Assembly: GCA_964406345.1 (NCBI GenBank)
Contig: CAYORK010000001.1
Location: forward strand, 99,007-163,006
Direction: 5' to 3'
Origin: SYAN01 sp964406345
GTDB lineage: Bacteria; Actinomycetota; Actinomycetes; Nanopelagicales; Nanopelagicaceae
DNA: 64,000 bases
Under the pieces are notes generated by a model, which was not told the DNA's origin, searched no databases, and saw nothing but the letters and a program-made list of their open reading frames with translations. Each line of letters starts with the position of its first letter. Positions within the stretch are counted from its first letter, which is position 1. Below, piece after piece: positions 32,255 to 39,026 of this stretch. A program made the position numbers and the translations under genes.

Positions 32255-33312
32255 TGAAGCGCGTTCTCTTCGCTGCTGGAGGCACGATGGGACATCTTGG
32301 TCCCGCGATCGCCGTTGCGACTGCGCTCTCCAAAGCTTCGCCGTCAACCGGGATCCATTTCGTCGGCACGCGATCGGCAGTCGAGACTGGAATCGAGATT
32401 CCTTTCTCGCGTCATACCATCATCAAAGTCCCGATGCCGCGGCGAGTAGGACCCGCAATCCTGGTCTTTCCCATCCGTCTCGTCTTCGCAATCCTGCAGT
32501 CGATGCGATGGGTAGCAAAAGCCGACGTCGTAGTCGGATTTGGTGGCTATGTCGCCACCCCGGTCTACATAGCAGCTTGGTTGCTCCGTCGCCGGATCAT
32601 CCTTCATGAGGCGAATGCCCTCCCCGGTTTCGCCAACAAAGTAGGCAGGGCTCTCGGTGGCGAATGCTTCGTGAATTTCGAAAGTGTCGGCCGAAGTTGG
32701 AACGCTCCGGTCGTCGGCATGCCTTTACGTCAAGAGATCATCGACTACGCGAAGGAACGTGCAGATAGCGCGGGTGGATCGACCCATGAAGAATCTCAGA
32801 CGAGTGAGGTTCTGGTTATGGGAGGCTCGCAGGGGAGCATGCGCATCAACGATGCAGTCTGGAGCGCCTTACCGAAATTCAGCCAGACGATCCGCTTCCG
32901 TCATGCCGTCGGCGCAGGAAATCTCGATCGTATTCCGGTCAGCGCGCATCGTGAGGGCTATCTTCCGATTGGATTCATCGAGGAGATAGCTAAGGCGTAT
33001 CGGACAGCCGACCTCGTCATCGCTCGTGCCGGAGCCGTTACCTGTGCGGAATTATTGGCTCTTGGCAAGCGAGCGATCTTGGTTCCACTCGGACATGGAA
33101 ACGGTGAACAATCGTTCAATGCCCAAGAACTCGTTGCAGCCGGGATTGCGATTGCAGTCGCTGATTCAGAGTTCGATGGCGATTGGTTGTTGGAGAACCT
33201 TCCGCGAGCACTCGCTCTGCGCCCAAAGGTTTCGAGCCAACCACGATTGGATGCCACCGAATGCATGGTTGCCAGCATCCTTGTTGCTCCGACGCGAGGG
33301 AGTGGGAGATGA
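32254..33312 (+). CDS. murG: UDP-GlcNAc:lipid I GlcNAc transferase MurG
   Basis: GT-B glycosyltransferase of 352 residues, peripheral at the inner face of the membrane, converting lipid I to lipid II. The N-terminal glycine loop reads AAGGTMGHLGPAIAVA, a variant of the usual GGTGGH; VVVGFGGYVATPVYIAA and ILHEANALPGFANKVG match the acceptor domain; LVMGGSQGSMRIN and ARAGAVTCAELLALGKRAILVPL match the donor domain, with GNGEQSFNA where many MurG have DxHQxxNA. The ATG at 32254 overlaps the ftsW stop by one base; a GTG one codon earlier is ignored. murC follows with an ATGA overlap. Confidence 0.94.
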   Translation: MKRVLFAAGGTMGHLGPAIAVATALSKASPSTGIHFVGTRSAVETGIEIPFSRHTIIKVPMPRRVGPAILVFPIRLVFAILQSMRWVAKADVVVGFGGYVATPVYIAAWLLRRRIILHEANALPGFANKVGRALGGECFVNFESVGRSWNAPVVGMPLRQEIIDYAKERADSAGGSTHEESQTSEVLVMGGSQGSMRINDAVWSALPKFSQTIRFRHAVGAGNLDRIPVSAHREGYLPIGFIEEIAKAYRTADLVIARAGAVTCAELLALGKRAILVPLGHGNGEQSFNAQELVAAGIAIAVADSEFDGDWLLENLPRALALRPKVSSQPRLDATECMVASILVAPTRGSGR

Positions 33313-34688
33313 GTACGTCGAATTTCGTGCCTGGCAGTCATATCCACATGATCGGTATTGCAGGTTCAGGAATGAGTGGAATCGCCGAAATCCTGGCATC
33401 TCGCGGATTCAAGGTGAGCGGATCCGACGAGAAGGAGAGTGCGACCTTGCGATCTCTCGCCTCACGTGGCATTACCACTTATGTAGGGCATCTAGCAGAG
33501 CAGGTTGGCGAAGCGAAGTATGTTGTTATCTCCAGCGCCATTCGAGAAGAGAACCCCGAACTCAGCGCAGCGAGAGCCAAAGGGATCGAGGTCGTTCGAC
33601 GTGCCAGCGCATTAGCGCGACTTCTTCCAGGTAAGTTCTCAATCGCGGTCGCAGGAACACATGGAAAAACCACAACCTCAGGGATGTTCGCTCAGATGCT
33701 CGATGCGCTTGGTCGCGATCCATCCTTTGTCATAGGTTCAAGGATTGCGTCACTTGGCGTTAGTGCACGTGAGGGCAGGGGAGATGTCTTCGTCGTTGAG
33801 GCCGATGAATCAGATGGTTCCTTTCTCGATTACAAGCCTGATGGTGCGATCATCACAAATGTAGAACTCGATCATGTCGACAACTTCTCCTCGATCGATG
33901 AGGTCATGGAGCTTTTCACTCGCTTCATCGCCACTGCGCAAGAGTTTGTCGTGATCTGTGGCGATGACCCCCGAGCGTCGGCATTGTCGGTACCGAGCGG
34001 CATACGAAGGATCACCTATGGAACCTCTGATCGATGCGACCTCCTGATCGATGAGATCGAAGAGCTCTCGGATGGATTAGTGGCGCATTTGCAGTGGCAA
34101 GGCGGTGCGATAGCTCGGTTGCGCCTCCCAATCCATGGCAGACATAACGCGATGAACGCTGCTGCCGTGGTGGCATCTGCCATTGCCATGGGAATCGACA
34201 TTGCTGCCGCGACCAATGCGCTCTCCGGTTTTCGTGGGACAGCACGTCGCTTCGAAGTCAAGGGCGTCTTCGATGAGATCGCTATCGTCGATGACTATGG
34301 ACACCATCCGACGGAGATCGAGGTGACGATCTCGGCGGCGCGCGCGGTGCTTGCTACTGCGGGAAAGGGAAGACTCTGCGTCATCTTCCAGCCCCATCGC
34401 TTCAGTAGGACAGCAGCATTCGCCGAAGGCTTCTCGAAGGCGCTCTCGGGAGCGGATCGATCCGTTGTGATGGACATCTACAGCGCTGGTGAGGATCAAT
34501 TACCCGGTGTAACGAGTGAGGCGATCGCGGAAAGAGCGAAGAATTCCATCCATCTTGGTGATTCGAGCCGAGTGATCGAAGAGATCGTCATGTGGGCGAG
34601 GCCGGGGGACATCGTCCTCACCCTTGGTGCCGGAGATGTGACGGAGTTGGGGCCGAAGATCCTCACTGCGCTGAAGTCACGAGATTGA
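33309..34688 (+). CDS. murC: UDP-MurNAc:L-alanine ligase MurC
   Basis: First Mur ligase, 459 residues, adding L-Ala to UDP-MurNAc. The N-terminal UDP-binding domain opens IHMIGIAGSGMSGIAEILA; the ATP loop is AVAGTHGKTTTSGM (about 113-126); VVEADESDGSFL and ITNVELDHVDNF follow; IVDDYGHHPTEI and CVIFQPHRFSRT lie in the C-terminal domain. The ATG at 33309 is chosen because it overlaps the murG stop (ATGA) and begins just before the conserved motif; a much longer in-frame start at 33183 lies inside murG. The D-Ala-D-Ala ligase and murB are not in this window. Confidence 0.95.
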   Translation: MSTSNFVPGSHIHMIGIAGSGMSGIAEILASRGFKVSGSDEKESATLRSLASRGITTYVGHLAEQVGEAKYVVISSAIREENPELSAARAKGIEVVRRASALARLLPGKFSIAVAGTHGKTTTSGMFAQMLDALGRDPSFVIGSRIASLGVSAREGRGDVFVVEADESDGSFLDYKPDGAIITNVELDHVDNFSSIDEVMELFTRFIATAQEFVVICGDDPRASALSVPSGIRRITYGTSDRCDLLIDEIEELSDGLVAHLQWQGGAIARLRLPIHGRHNAMNAAAVVASAIAMGIDIAAATNALSGFRGTARRFEVKGVFDEIAIVDDYGHHPTEIEVTISAARAVLATAGKGRLCVIFQPHRFSRTAAFAEGFSKALSGADRSVVMDIYSAGEDQLPGVTSEAIAERAKNSIHLGDSSRVIEEIVMWARPGDIVLTLGAGDVTELGPKILTALKSRD

Positions 34689-34698
34689 ATCGACCTCA

Positions 34699-35466
34699 AT
34701 GAGAAGGTTATTCGCACTCCTTGCTGCGTCGATGCTCGTTGGCTTGATCTACCTCATCGGCTGGTCGTCACTTCTCGCGATTTCGTCGGTATCGATCGAG
34801 ACGACGGATCCCAAGAATGTCGCACTCATCGAGAATGAACTGGGAACTTCCGGACTCACCATCAAGGTCGGAGAGCCCTTGGCCCGCATCAACACCCGCG
34901 CGATTGAACGCTCGCTCAAAGATCAACCGTGGATCGGTGAGGTCAATCTGGAGCGCGATTGGATAGGTGGTGAGGTAAGACTCTTCGTACGAGAACGAAT
35001 TCCACGTTTCGTCGTTGAAGAGAACACCCCGGTCACTGGTGGTTCGACGGGCTCGATCAGTTCGACCAAGAGATTCATGACCGATGACGGAACACTCTTT
35101 GATTTGCCGGGGGATCTGGCGGCGGAGTACACGCAACTTCCGAAGGTTGAGATCCAGAGTGAGAGACAGGTCGACCGCGGTGACGCCGCGGAACTCTTCG
35201 CCGCGATCCATGAGAAGTTTCCTACTGAGCGAGTGATCGCAACCTCGCTATCGACCTTCATCACAGAAAGTCGGGTTCCCTTGGAAACCGGCTCGAATCC
35301 TGAGGATCAACCGGTTTCGAATCGGCTCATTCGCATCTCCTGGGGAGAGTTGAAAGAGATCTCGTCCAAGGTACTTGTGGTCGAAGAATTGATGAAATTG
35401 AAGGCAAATCGCGCAGTTTCTGTGATCGATGTCAGTAATCCAAGGTTGCCAATCGTCAGTCGATGA
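34699..35466 (+). CDS. ftsQ: Cell division protein FtsQ
   Basis: Bitopic protein of 255 residues with a very short cytoplasmic N-terminus, one membrane helix (about 4-24), then a POTRA domain: ISSVSIETTDPKNVALIENEL, followed by the PWIGEVNLERDWIGGEVRLFVRERIPRF beta strands, written here as two pieces of one conserved stretch around residues 75-105. The remainder matches the FtsQ beta domain. It connects FtsL-type proteins and FtsZ-associated factors at the septum. The cytoplasmic tail is much shorter than in many actinobacteria. The ATG at 34699 is 10 bp after murC. It lies directly before ftsZ, as is usual in this phylum, where ftsA is absent. Confidence 0.9.
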   Translation: MRRLFALLAASMLVGLIYLIGWSSLLAISSVSIETTDPKNVALIENELGTSGLTIKVGEPLARINTRAIERSLKDQPWIGEVNLERDWIGGEVRLFVRERIPRFVVEENTPVTGGSTGSISSTKRFMTDDGTLFDLPGDLAAEYTQLPKVEIQSERQVDRGDAAELFAAIHEKFPTERVIATSLSTFITESRVPLETGSNPEDQPVSNRLIRISWGELKEISSKVLVVEELMKLKANRAVSVIDVSNPRLPIVSR

Positions 35467-35526
35467 CGGCGAAGGTGCCGCCAGTAAGAGTGATCCTCGC
35501 CTTGAGACTTTCCATCGTGTCGGTGT

Positions 35527-35555
35527 TTGATTGCATCTGCATCGCTCTCTACTTT
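35527..35555 (+). promoter_or_regulatory. ftsZ promoter
   Basis: TTGATT (35527-35532), a 17-bp spacer and TACTTT (35550-35555) form a good promoter in the 150-bp ftsQ-ftsZ gap. Transcription would start near 35562, giving a leader of about 55 nt that contains the palindrome at 35575-35599 and the GAGAGG ribosome site. Confidence 0.65.
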
Positions 35556-35574
35556 TGCGCGCACTACTGAACTC

Positions 35575-35599
35575 GACTCTCAAGTTGAACTTGAGAGTC
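35575..35599. promoter_or_regulatory. 25-bp perfect palindrome in the ftsZ leader
   Basis: Arms GACTCTCAAGTT and AACTTGAGAGTC, 12 bp each, are exact reverse complements around a single central G. It lies just downstream of the predicted ftsZ transcription start and ends 4 bp before the ribosome site. It could be an operator bound by a dimeric protein or an RNA hairpin controlling translation. Confidence 0.7.
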
Positions 35600-35616
35600 C
35601 CATTGAGAGGCGCATC

Positions 35617-36756
35617 GTGGCCACACCGCAGAACTATCTAGCAGTCATCAAGGTCGTCGGTATCGGCGGAGGCGGTGGCAAGGCTGTCAATCGGATGATT
35701 GAAGCTGGCTTGAAGGGTGTCGAGTTCATCGCGATCAACACCGATTCACAAGATCTCTTCATGAGTGATGCAGATGTGAAGTTGGACATCGGCAGAAAAT
35801 TGACGAAGGGACTTGGCGCAGGTGCGTCTCCCGACATCGGCAAGCAAGCTGCCCTCGATAGCATCACAGAAATCGAAGAGGTGCTTCGTGGCGCAGACAT
35901 GGTCTTCATCACCGCAGGAGAAGGTGGCGGGACAGGTACCGGCGCAGCCCCTGTTGTCGCGAAGGTGGCTCGCGAGATCGGTGCCTTGACGGTCGGTGTC
36001 GTAACTCGACCATTTAGTTTTGAAGGAAAGCGACGTTCACTGCAGGCGGAGGAGGGAATAGAAAATCTCCGGAGTGAGGTGGACACTCTCATCATCATCC
36101 CCAATGATCGTCTCTTGTCGATCTCTGATCGGTCAATCAGTCTTGTCGAAGCATTCCGCAGTGCAGATCAGGTCCTGCTCTCGGGCGTACAGGGGATAAC
36201 TGATCTCATCACCACACCGGGATTGATCAATCTCGACTTCGCCGATGTGAAGAGCGTCATGAGTGGTGCAGGTTCTGCGCTGATGGGGATCGGTTCGGCT
36301 CGCGGTGAAGCGCGCGCTTCAAAGGCTGCGGAGTTAGCCGTTTCCTCACCGTTGCTTGAAGCTTCGATTGATGGTGCACATGGCGTGCTTCTCTCCATCG
36401 CGGGTGGCTCAGACCTTGGGCTCTTCGAAGTACATGAAGCGGCCGAGATGGTTGCGAAGTATGCGCATCCTGATGCGAACATCATTTTCGGTACCCAGAT
36501 CGATGACACCTTGGGTGACGAGGTGCGAGTAACAGTGATCGCTGCCGGTTTCGAAGGGGGAGAGCCGAAGCGAGTTTCCGTACCCGTCATCGATAGCGCT
36601 GCGCTCCTCGGTAAGGCTGATCCGATCCCGAGCAATGACCCGATCGCTGTAGCGATGGAGAGTCACACAGAGGGTGAGGAATTGCCTCGACGTCGGGTTC
36701 GCTTCGAAGAACTCTTGGGCGAAGACGACATCGATGTCCCTGACTTCATGAAGTAG
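35617..36756 (+). CDS. ftsZ: Cell division GTPase FtsZ
   Basis: Tubulin-like GTPase of 379 residues that forms the Z ring. NYLAVIKVVGIGGGGGKAVN opens the protein; the tubulin signature GEGGGTGTGAAPV lies near residues 104-116; the T7 region NLDFADVKSVM is normal. A linker of about 50 residues leads to the C-terminal peptide EDDIDVPDFMK, the docking site for SepF and FtsW-type partners. The GTG at 35617 is supported by GAGAGG eight bases upstream and by the conserved xxPQNYLAVIKVVG start. An in-frame TTG at 35527 would include the promoter and palindrome and is rejected. Confidence 0.96.
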   Translation: MATPQNYLAVIKVVGIGGGGGKAVNRMIEAGLKGVEFIAINTDSQDLFMSDADVKLDIGRKLTKGLGAGASPDIGKQAALDSITEIEEVLRGADMVFITAGEGGGTGTGAAPVVAKVAREIGALTVGVVTRPFSFEGKRRSLQAEEGIENLRSEVDTLIIIPNDRLLSISDRSISLVEAFRSADQVLLSGVQGITDLITTPGLINLDFADVKSVMSGAGSALMGIGSARGEARASKAAELAVSSPLLEASIDGAHGVLLSIAGGSDLGLFEVHEAAEMVAKYAHPDANIIFGTQIDDTLGDEVRVTVIAAGFEGGEPKRVSVPVIDSAALLGKADPIPSNDPIAVAMESHTEGEELPRRRVRFEELLGEDDIDVPDFMK

Positions 36757-36776
36757 TAGTAACCCGACCTCCACCA

Positions 36777-36788
36777 TAGGTTGTGACC
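36777..36788 (+). promoter_or_regulatory. Candidate leaderless -10 for pgeF
   Basis: TAGGTT (36777-36782) plus GTGACC plus ATG. Lies in the 32-bp ftsZ-pgeF gap and would give a second transcription start for the pgeF-yggS pair. Confidence 0.45.
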
Positions 36789-37517
36789 ATGGCACGCATC
36801 TGGTGCACCAATAGGACCGGGTTTCATCCTGCCTCTGCAAGATTTCGCGCACTTGGAGAGGTCGGTAATTCACTTCATCCGTATCAATCCTTCAACCTCG
36901 GTACGAAAGTTGGGGACGAGATCGAACGAGTCATATTGAATCGCACCGCCCTTGCCTCGAGCTGCGAACTGAGTGAAATCAGATTCATGGATCAGATCCA
37001 TAGCGACCTTATGATCGAGTGTGAAGCCGTCGAGACGACGGGGAGTTGTGATGGCATCTTCATCCGCCGTGACTCCTGGAACGATCAGGTCGGGCTCGCA
37101 GTGCAGGTCGCAGACTGCGTCCCTCTCATTCTTGCTGGCGAAGAGATCATCGCTGCCGTCCATGTAGGGAGAGAGGGTTTGGTGGGAGGCATGACGGAGT
37201 CCGCTCTCGTTGCGCTCGCTTCAACGACAGACCTCACGCGGCTCTCTGCAACCATCGGTCCTTCCATTTGCGGTGATTGCTACCCACTCTCAGAGGAGAC
37301 TTATCTAGCCGTAGCAGCTAGATACCCCAGAGCCATCTTCAAAGAGTCCGAGCAGAAGGTCGATGTGGCTGCCGGCGTGATCTCCATCCTGGAGGATCAT
37401 CAGATCCCGTGGGCGTGGTTCGCCGGGACACGTGAGTGCGTTTCTTGCGATGACTCGTATTACTCCTACCGGAGAGATCGGGTCACAGGACGTCAAGCCA
37501 TGGTCGTTTCCTGGTGA
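36789..37517 (+). CDS. pgeF: Peptidoglycan editing factor PgeF (YfiH, laccase-domain purine nucleosidase family)
   Basis: Protein of 242 residues in the YfiH/DUF152 family, multicopper-oxidase-unrelated despite the laccase-domain name; members act on purine nucleosides or edit UDP-MurNAc-L-Ser. Metal-site residues are visible in MDQIHSDL, VGLAVQVADCVPLIL and AAVHVGREGLVGGM, then GPSICGDCYPL and FAGTRECVSCDDSYYSYRRD near the C-terminus. The usual HAGWRG reads HVGREG here, so one Trp is replaced by Arg. The ATG at 36789 is preferred over a GTG at 36783. The stop overlaps yggS by one base. Its place directly after ftsZ is standard in actinobacteria and fits a cell-wall quality-control role. Confidence 0.88.
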   Translation: MARIWCTNRTGFHPASARFRALGEVGNSLHPYQSFNLGTKVGDEIERVILNRTALASSCELSEIRFMDQIHSDLMIECEAVETTGSCDGIFIRRDSWNDQVGLAVQVADCVPLILAGEEIIAAVHVGREGLVGGMTESALVALASTTDLTRLSATIGPSICGDCYPLSEETYLAVAARYPRAIFKESEQKVDVAAGVISILEDHQIPWAWFAGTRECVSCDDSYYSYRRDRVTGRQAMVVSW

Positions 37518-38230
37518 TGAATCGATCGGATCGTTCGGCCGAGATCGCCCGAAGATTGAGCGAGGTGCGTAGCGAGCTTGCGTCGGGAGTGACTCTCATC
37601 GTGGTCACGAAGAATTTTCCGGTCAGTGATATCGAGATCCTCTTCGAGTTGGGGGAGAGAAACTTCGGTGAGAATCGAGTGCAAGAGCTGTTGAGCAAAC
37701 GTCAGGCAATGAGACCTGAGATGGATGATGAGATCACCTGGCACTTCCAAGGCCAGATTCAGAGCAATAAGACTTCGGCGCTCAATCGAAATGCTGATGT
37801 GATCCATTCGTTGGATTCTGAGAGAGTGATCGAGCGAATATCGCCTGACCGAGAAGTCTTTCTTCAGATAAATCTCGACCTCGCATTCGAGTCGCAGCGT
37901 GAGAGCGTCATAGCCTCTGACCCACCGTCTCGCGCTGGCATCGAGCCAAGGGAAATAGAACGGTATTCCCGATTGATGGTCTCCCGATTCGGCAGTAACT
38001 TCCTTGGCGTCATGGCCGTGGCGCCACATTTCCCAGGGATCACGAGTTCTCAAATCAGCGATTCGTTCGGATGGCTCCACTCTCTGAGTCAAGAAGTGCA
38101 GTCGATCGCACCGGGGGCCCAAGCCATCTCTGCAGGGATGAGTGGTGATTATCGTCTTGCCCTCGCACATGGTGCGACACATATTCGCCTCGGGAGCTCA
38201 ATCCTCGGACAACGGACTTCGGAAGCCTAA
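37517..38230 (+). CDS. yggS: YggS/PLPBP pyridoxal-phosphate homeostasis protein
   Basis: PLP-binding TIM-barrel protein of 237 residues. The Schiff-base lysine lies in LIVVTKNFPVSDIE, then LGERNFGENRVQEL and ITWHFQGQIQSNKTSAL (usually WHFIGxLQxNK) match the family, and SAGMSGDYRLALAHGATHIRLGSSILG is the phosphate-binding C-terminal block, given here in parts: AGMSGDY and GATHIRLGSSI. It buffers PLP and has no known catalytic reaction. The ATG at 37517 shares a base with the pgeF stop (TGATG). The position between pgeF and sepF is conserved in Gram-positive bacteria. Confidence 0.92.
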   Translation: MNRSDRSAEIARRLSEVRSELASGVTLIVVTKNFPVSDIEILFELGERNFGENRVQELLSKRQAMRPEMDDEITWHFQGQIQSNKTSALNRNADVIHSLDSERVIERISPDREVFLQINLDLAFESQRESVIASDPPSRAGIEPREIERYSRLMVSRFGSNFLGVMAVAPHFPGITSSQISDSFGWLHSLSQEVQSIAPGAQAISAGMSGDYRLALAHGATHIRLGSSILGQRTSEA

Positions 38231-38239
38231 AATTCATCT
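38228..38239 (+). promoter_or_regulatory. Candidate leaderless -10 for sepF
   Basis: TAAAAT (38228-38233) plus TCATCT plus ATG. The first three bases of the hexamer are the yggS stop codon. Confidence 0.5.
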
Positions 38240-38707
38240 ATGTCTAAAGGCCTACGCAAGATGACCGATTACCTCGGGCTCACCGAGCCTGACGAAGCTG
38301 CAGTTACGGAGGTCGCTCGACCGGCTCTGCGCACCGTGAGTTCTCCGGCGACAACGACTCCAGTGACACCAGCTCGGGTCGCGCCGTCACAACCACTTCC
38401 TGGCATTGCTCAGAGCGCAGCCCTCGATCGAATCATCACGCTCCATCCTCGCTTCTATAACGAAGCTCGAACAGTCGGTGAGCATTTCCGACAAGGCAAT
38501 CCAGTGATCATCAATTTGAGCGATATGGATGATGCTGAGCGCAAGCGAATCATTGATTTTGCATCAGGGTTGGTCTTCGGTCATAGCGGATCCATCGAAC
38601 GCGTGACATCAAAGGTCTTCTTGCTCTCACCTCCCAATGTGACGGTGAGCGCTGAGGACAAGTCTGCCGCAGCAGCTGCTTCCGCAGACTTCTTCAACCA
38701 GAGCTGA
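38240..38707 (+). CDS. sepF: Cell division protein SepF
   Basis: FtsZ-binding membrane tether of 155 residues. An N-terminal amphipathic stretch (GLRKMTDYLGLTEPDE) would insert in the membrane; a Pro/Thr-rich linker (about 25-60) leads to the SepF core ITLHPRFYNEARTVGEHFRQ, PVIINLSDMDDAERKRIIDF and GLVFGHSGSIERVTSKVFLL. The tail ends in Ala-rich DKSAAAAAASADFF-like sequence. In actinobacteria lacking FtsA and ZipA, SepF is the main Z-ring anchor, binding the FtsZ C-terminal peptide. The start is ATG at 38240 with a -10 six bases upstream and no ribosome site, so a leaderless mRNA is likely. Confidence 0.93.
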   Translation: MSKGLRKMTDYLGLTEPDEAAVTEVARPALRTVSSPATTTPVTPARVAPSQPLPGIAQSAALDRIITLHPRFYNEARTVGEHFRQGNPVIINLSDMDDAERKRIIDFASGLVFGHSGSIERVTSKVFLLSPPNVTVSAEDKSAAAAASADFFNQS

Positions 38708-38717
38708 GTGAGTGCAG

Positions 38718-39008
38718 ATGAGCCTCGGTTCTCTCCTTATTCAGATCCTCAATATCTTCGTCCTCTTTCTCTTGGCAAGATTGATCCTGGATTATGTTCG
38801 GATGTTCAAGCCTGGATGGCGACCACGAGGGATACTGCTTCCGATCTTGGAGATCGTTTATCTCGTAACCGATAAGCCACTCTCATTCGTGCGTCGTTTC
38901 GTGCCTCCCCTGCGATTGGGGCCGGTCGCGCTCGATCTCTCCTTCATCGTGCTCTTCTTCGGTATTCAGTGGTTGGTGATCCCTCTAATCCGCGCGTTGC
39001 CGATTTGA
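38718..39008 (+). CDS. YggT family membrane protein
   Basis: Small membrane protein of 96 residues with two YggT-type hydrophobic segments: IQILNIFVLFLLARLILDYVRMF and SFIVLFFGIQWLVIPLIRAL-like, flanking PILEIVYLVTDKPLSFVRRFVPPLRLGPVALDLS-type residues of which VTDKPL and RRFVPP are conserved. Found after sepF in most Gram-positive genomes; it is thought to help organise the membrane or septum. The ATG at 38718 is chosen; GTG at 38712 is possible. It is the last gene of the cluster: a DivIVA/Wag31 gene, usual at this place, is missing and ileS follows on the opposite strand after 18 bp. Confidence 0.88.
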   Translation: MSLGSLLIQILNIFVLFLLARLILDYVRMFKPGWRPRGILLPILEIVYLVTDKPLSFVRRFVPPLRLGPVALDLSFIVLFFGIQWLVIPLIRALPI

Positions 39009-39026
39009 TCAGCGAGCAGGCGACTT

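Noticed and set aside
35527..35616. TTG start of a longer FtsZ
   Set aside because: The extra 30 codons consist of the promoter, palindrome and ribosome site; FtsZ proteins start close to the NYLAVIKVVG motif.
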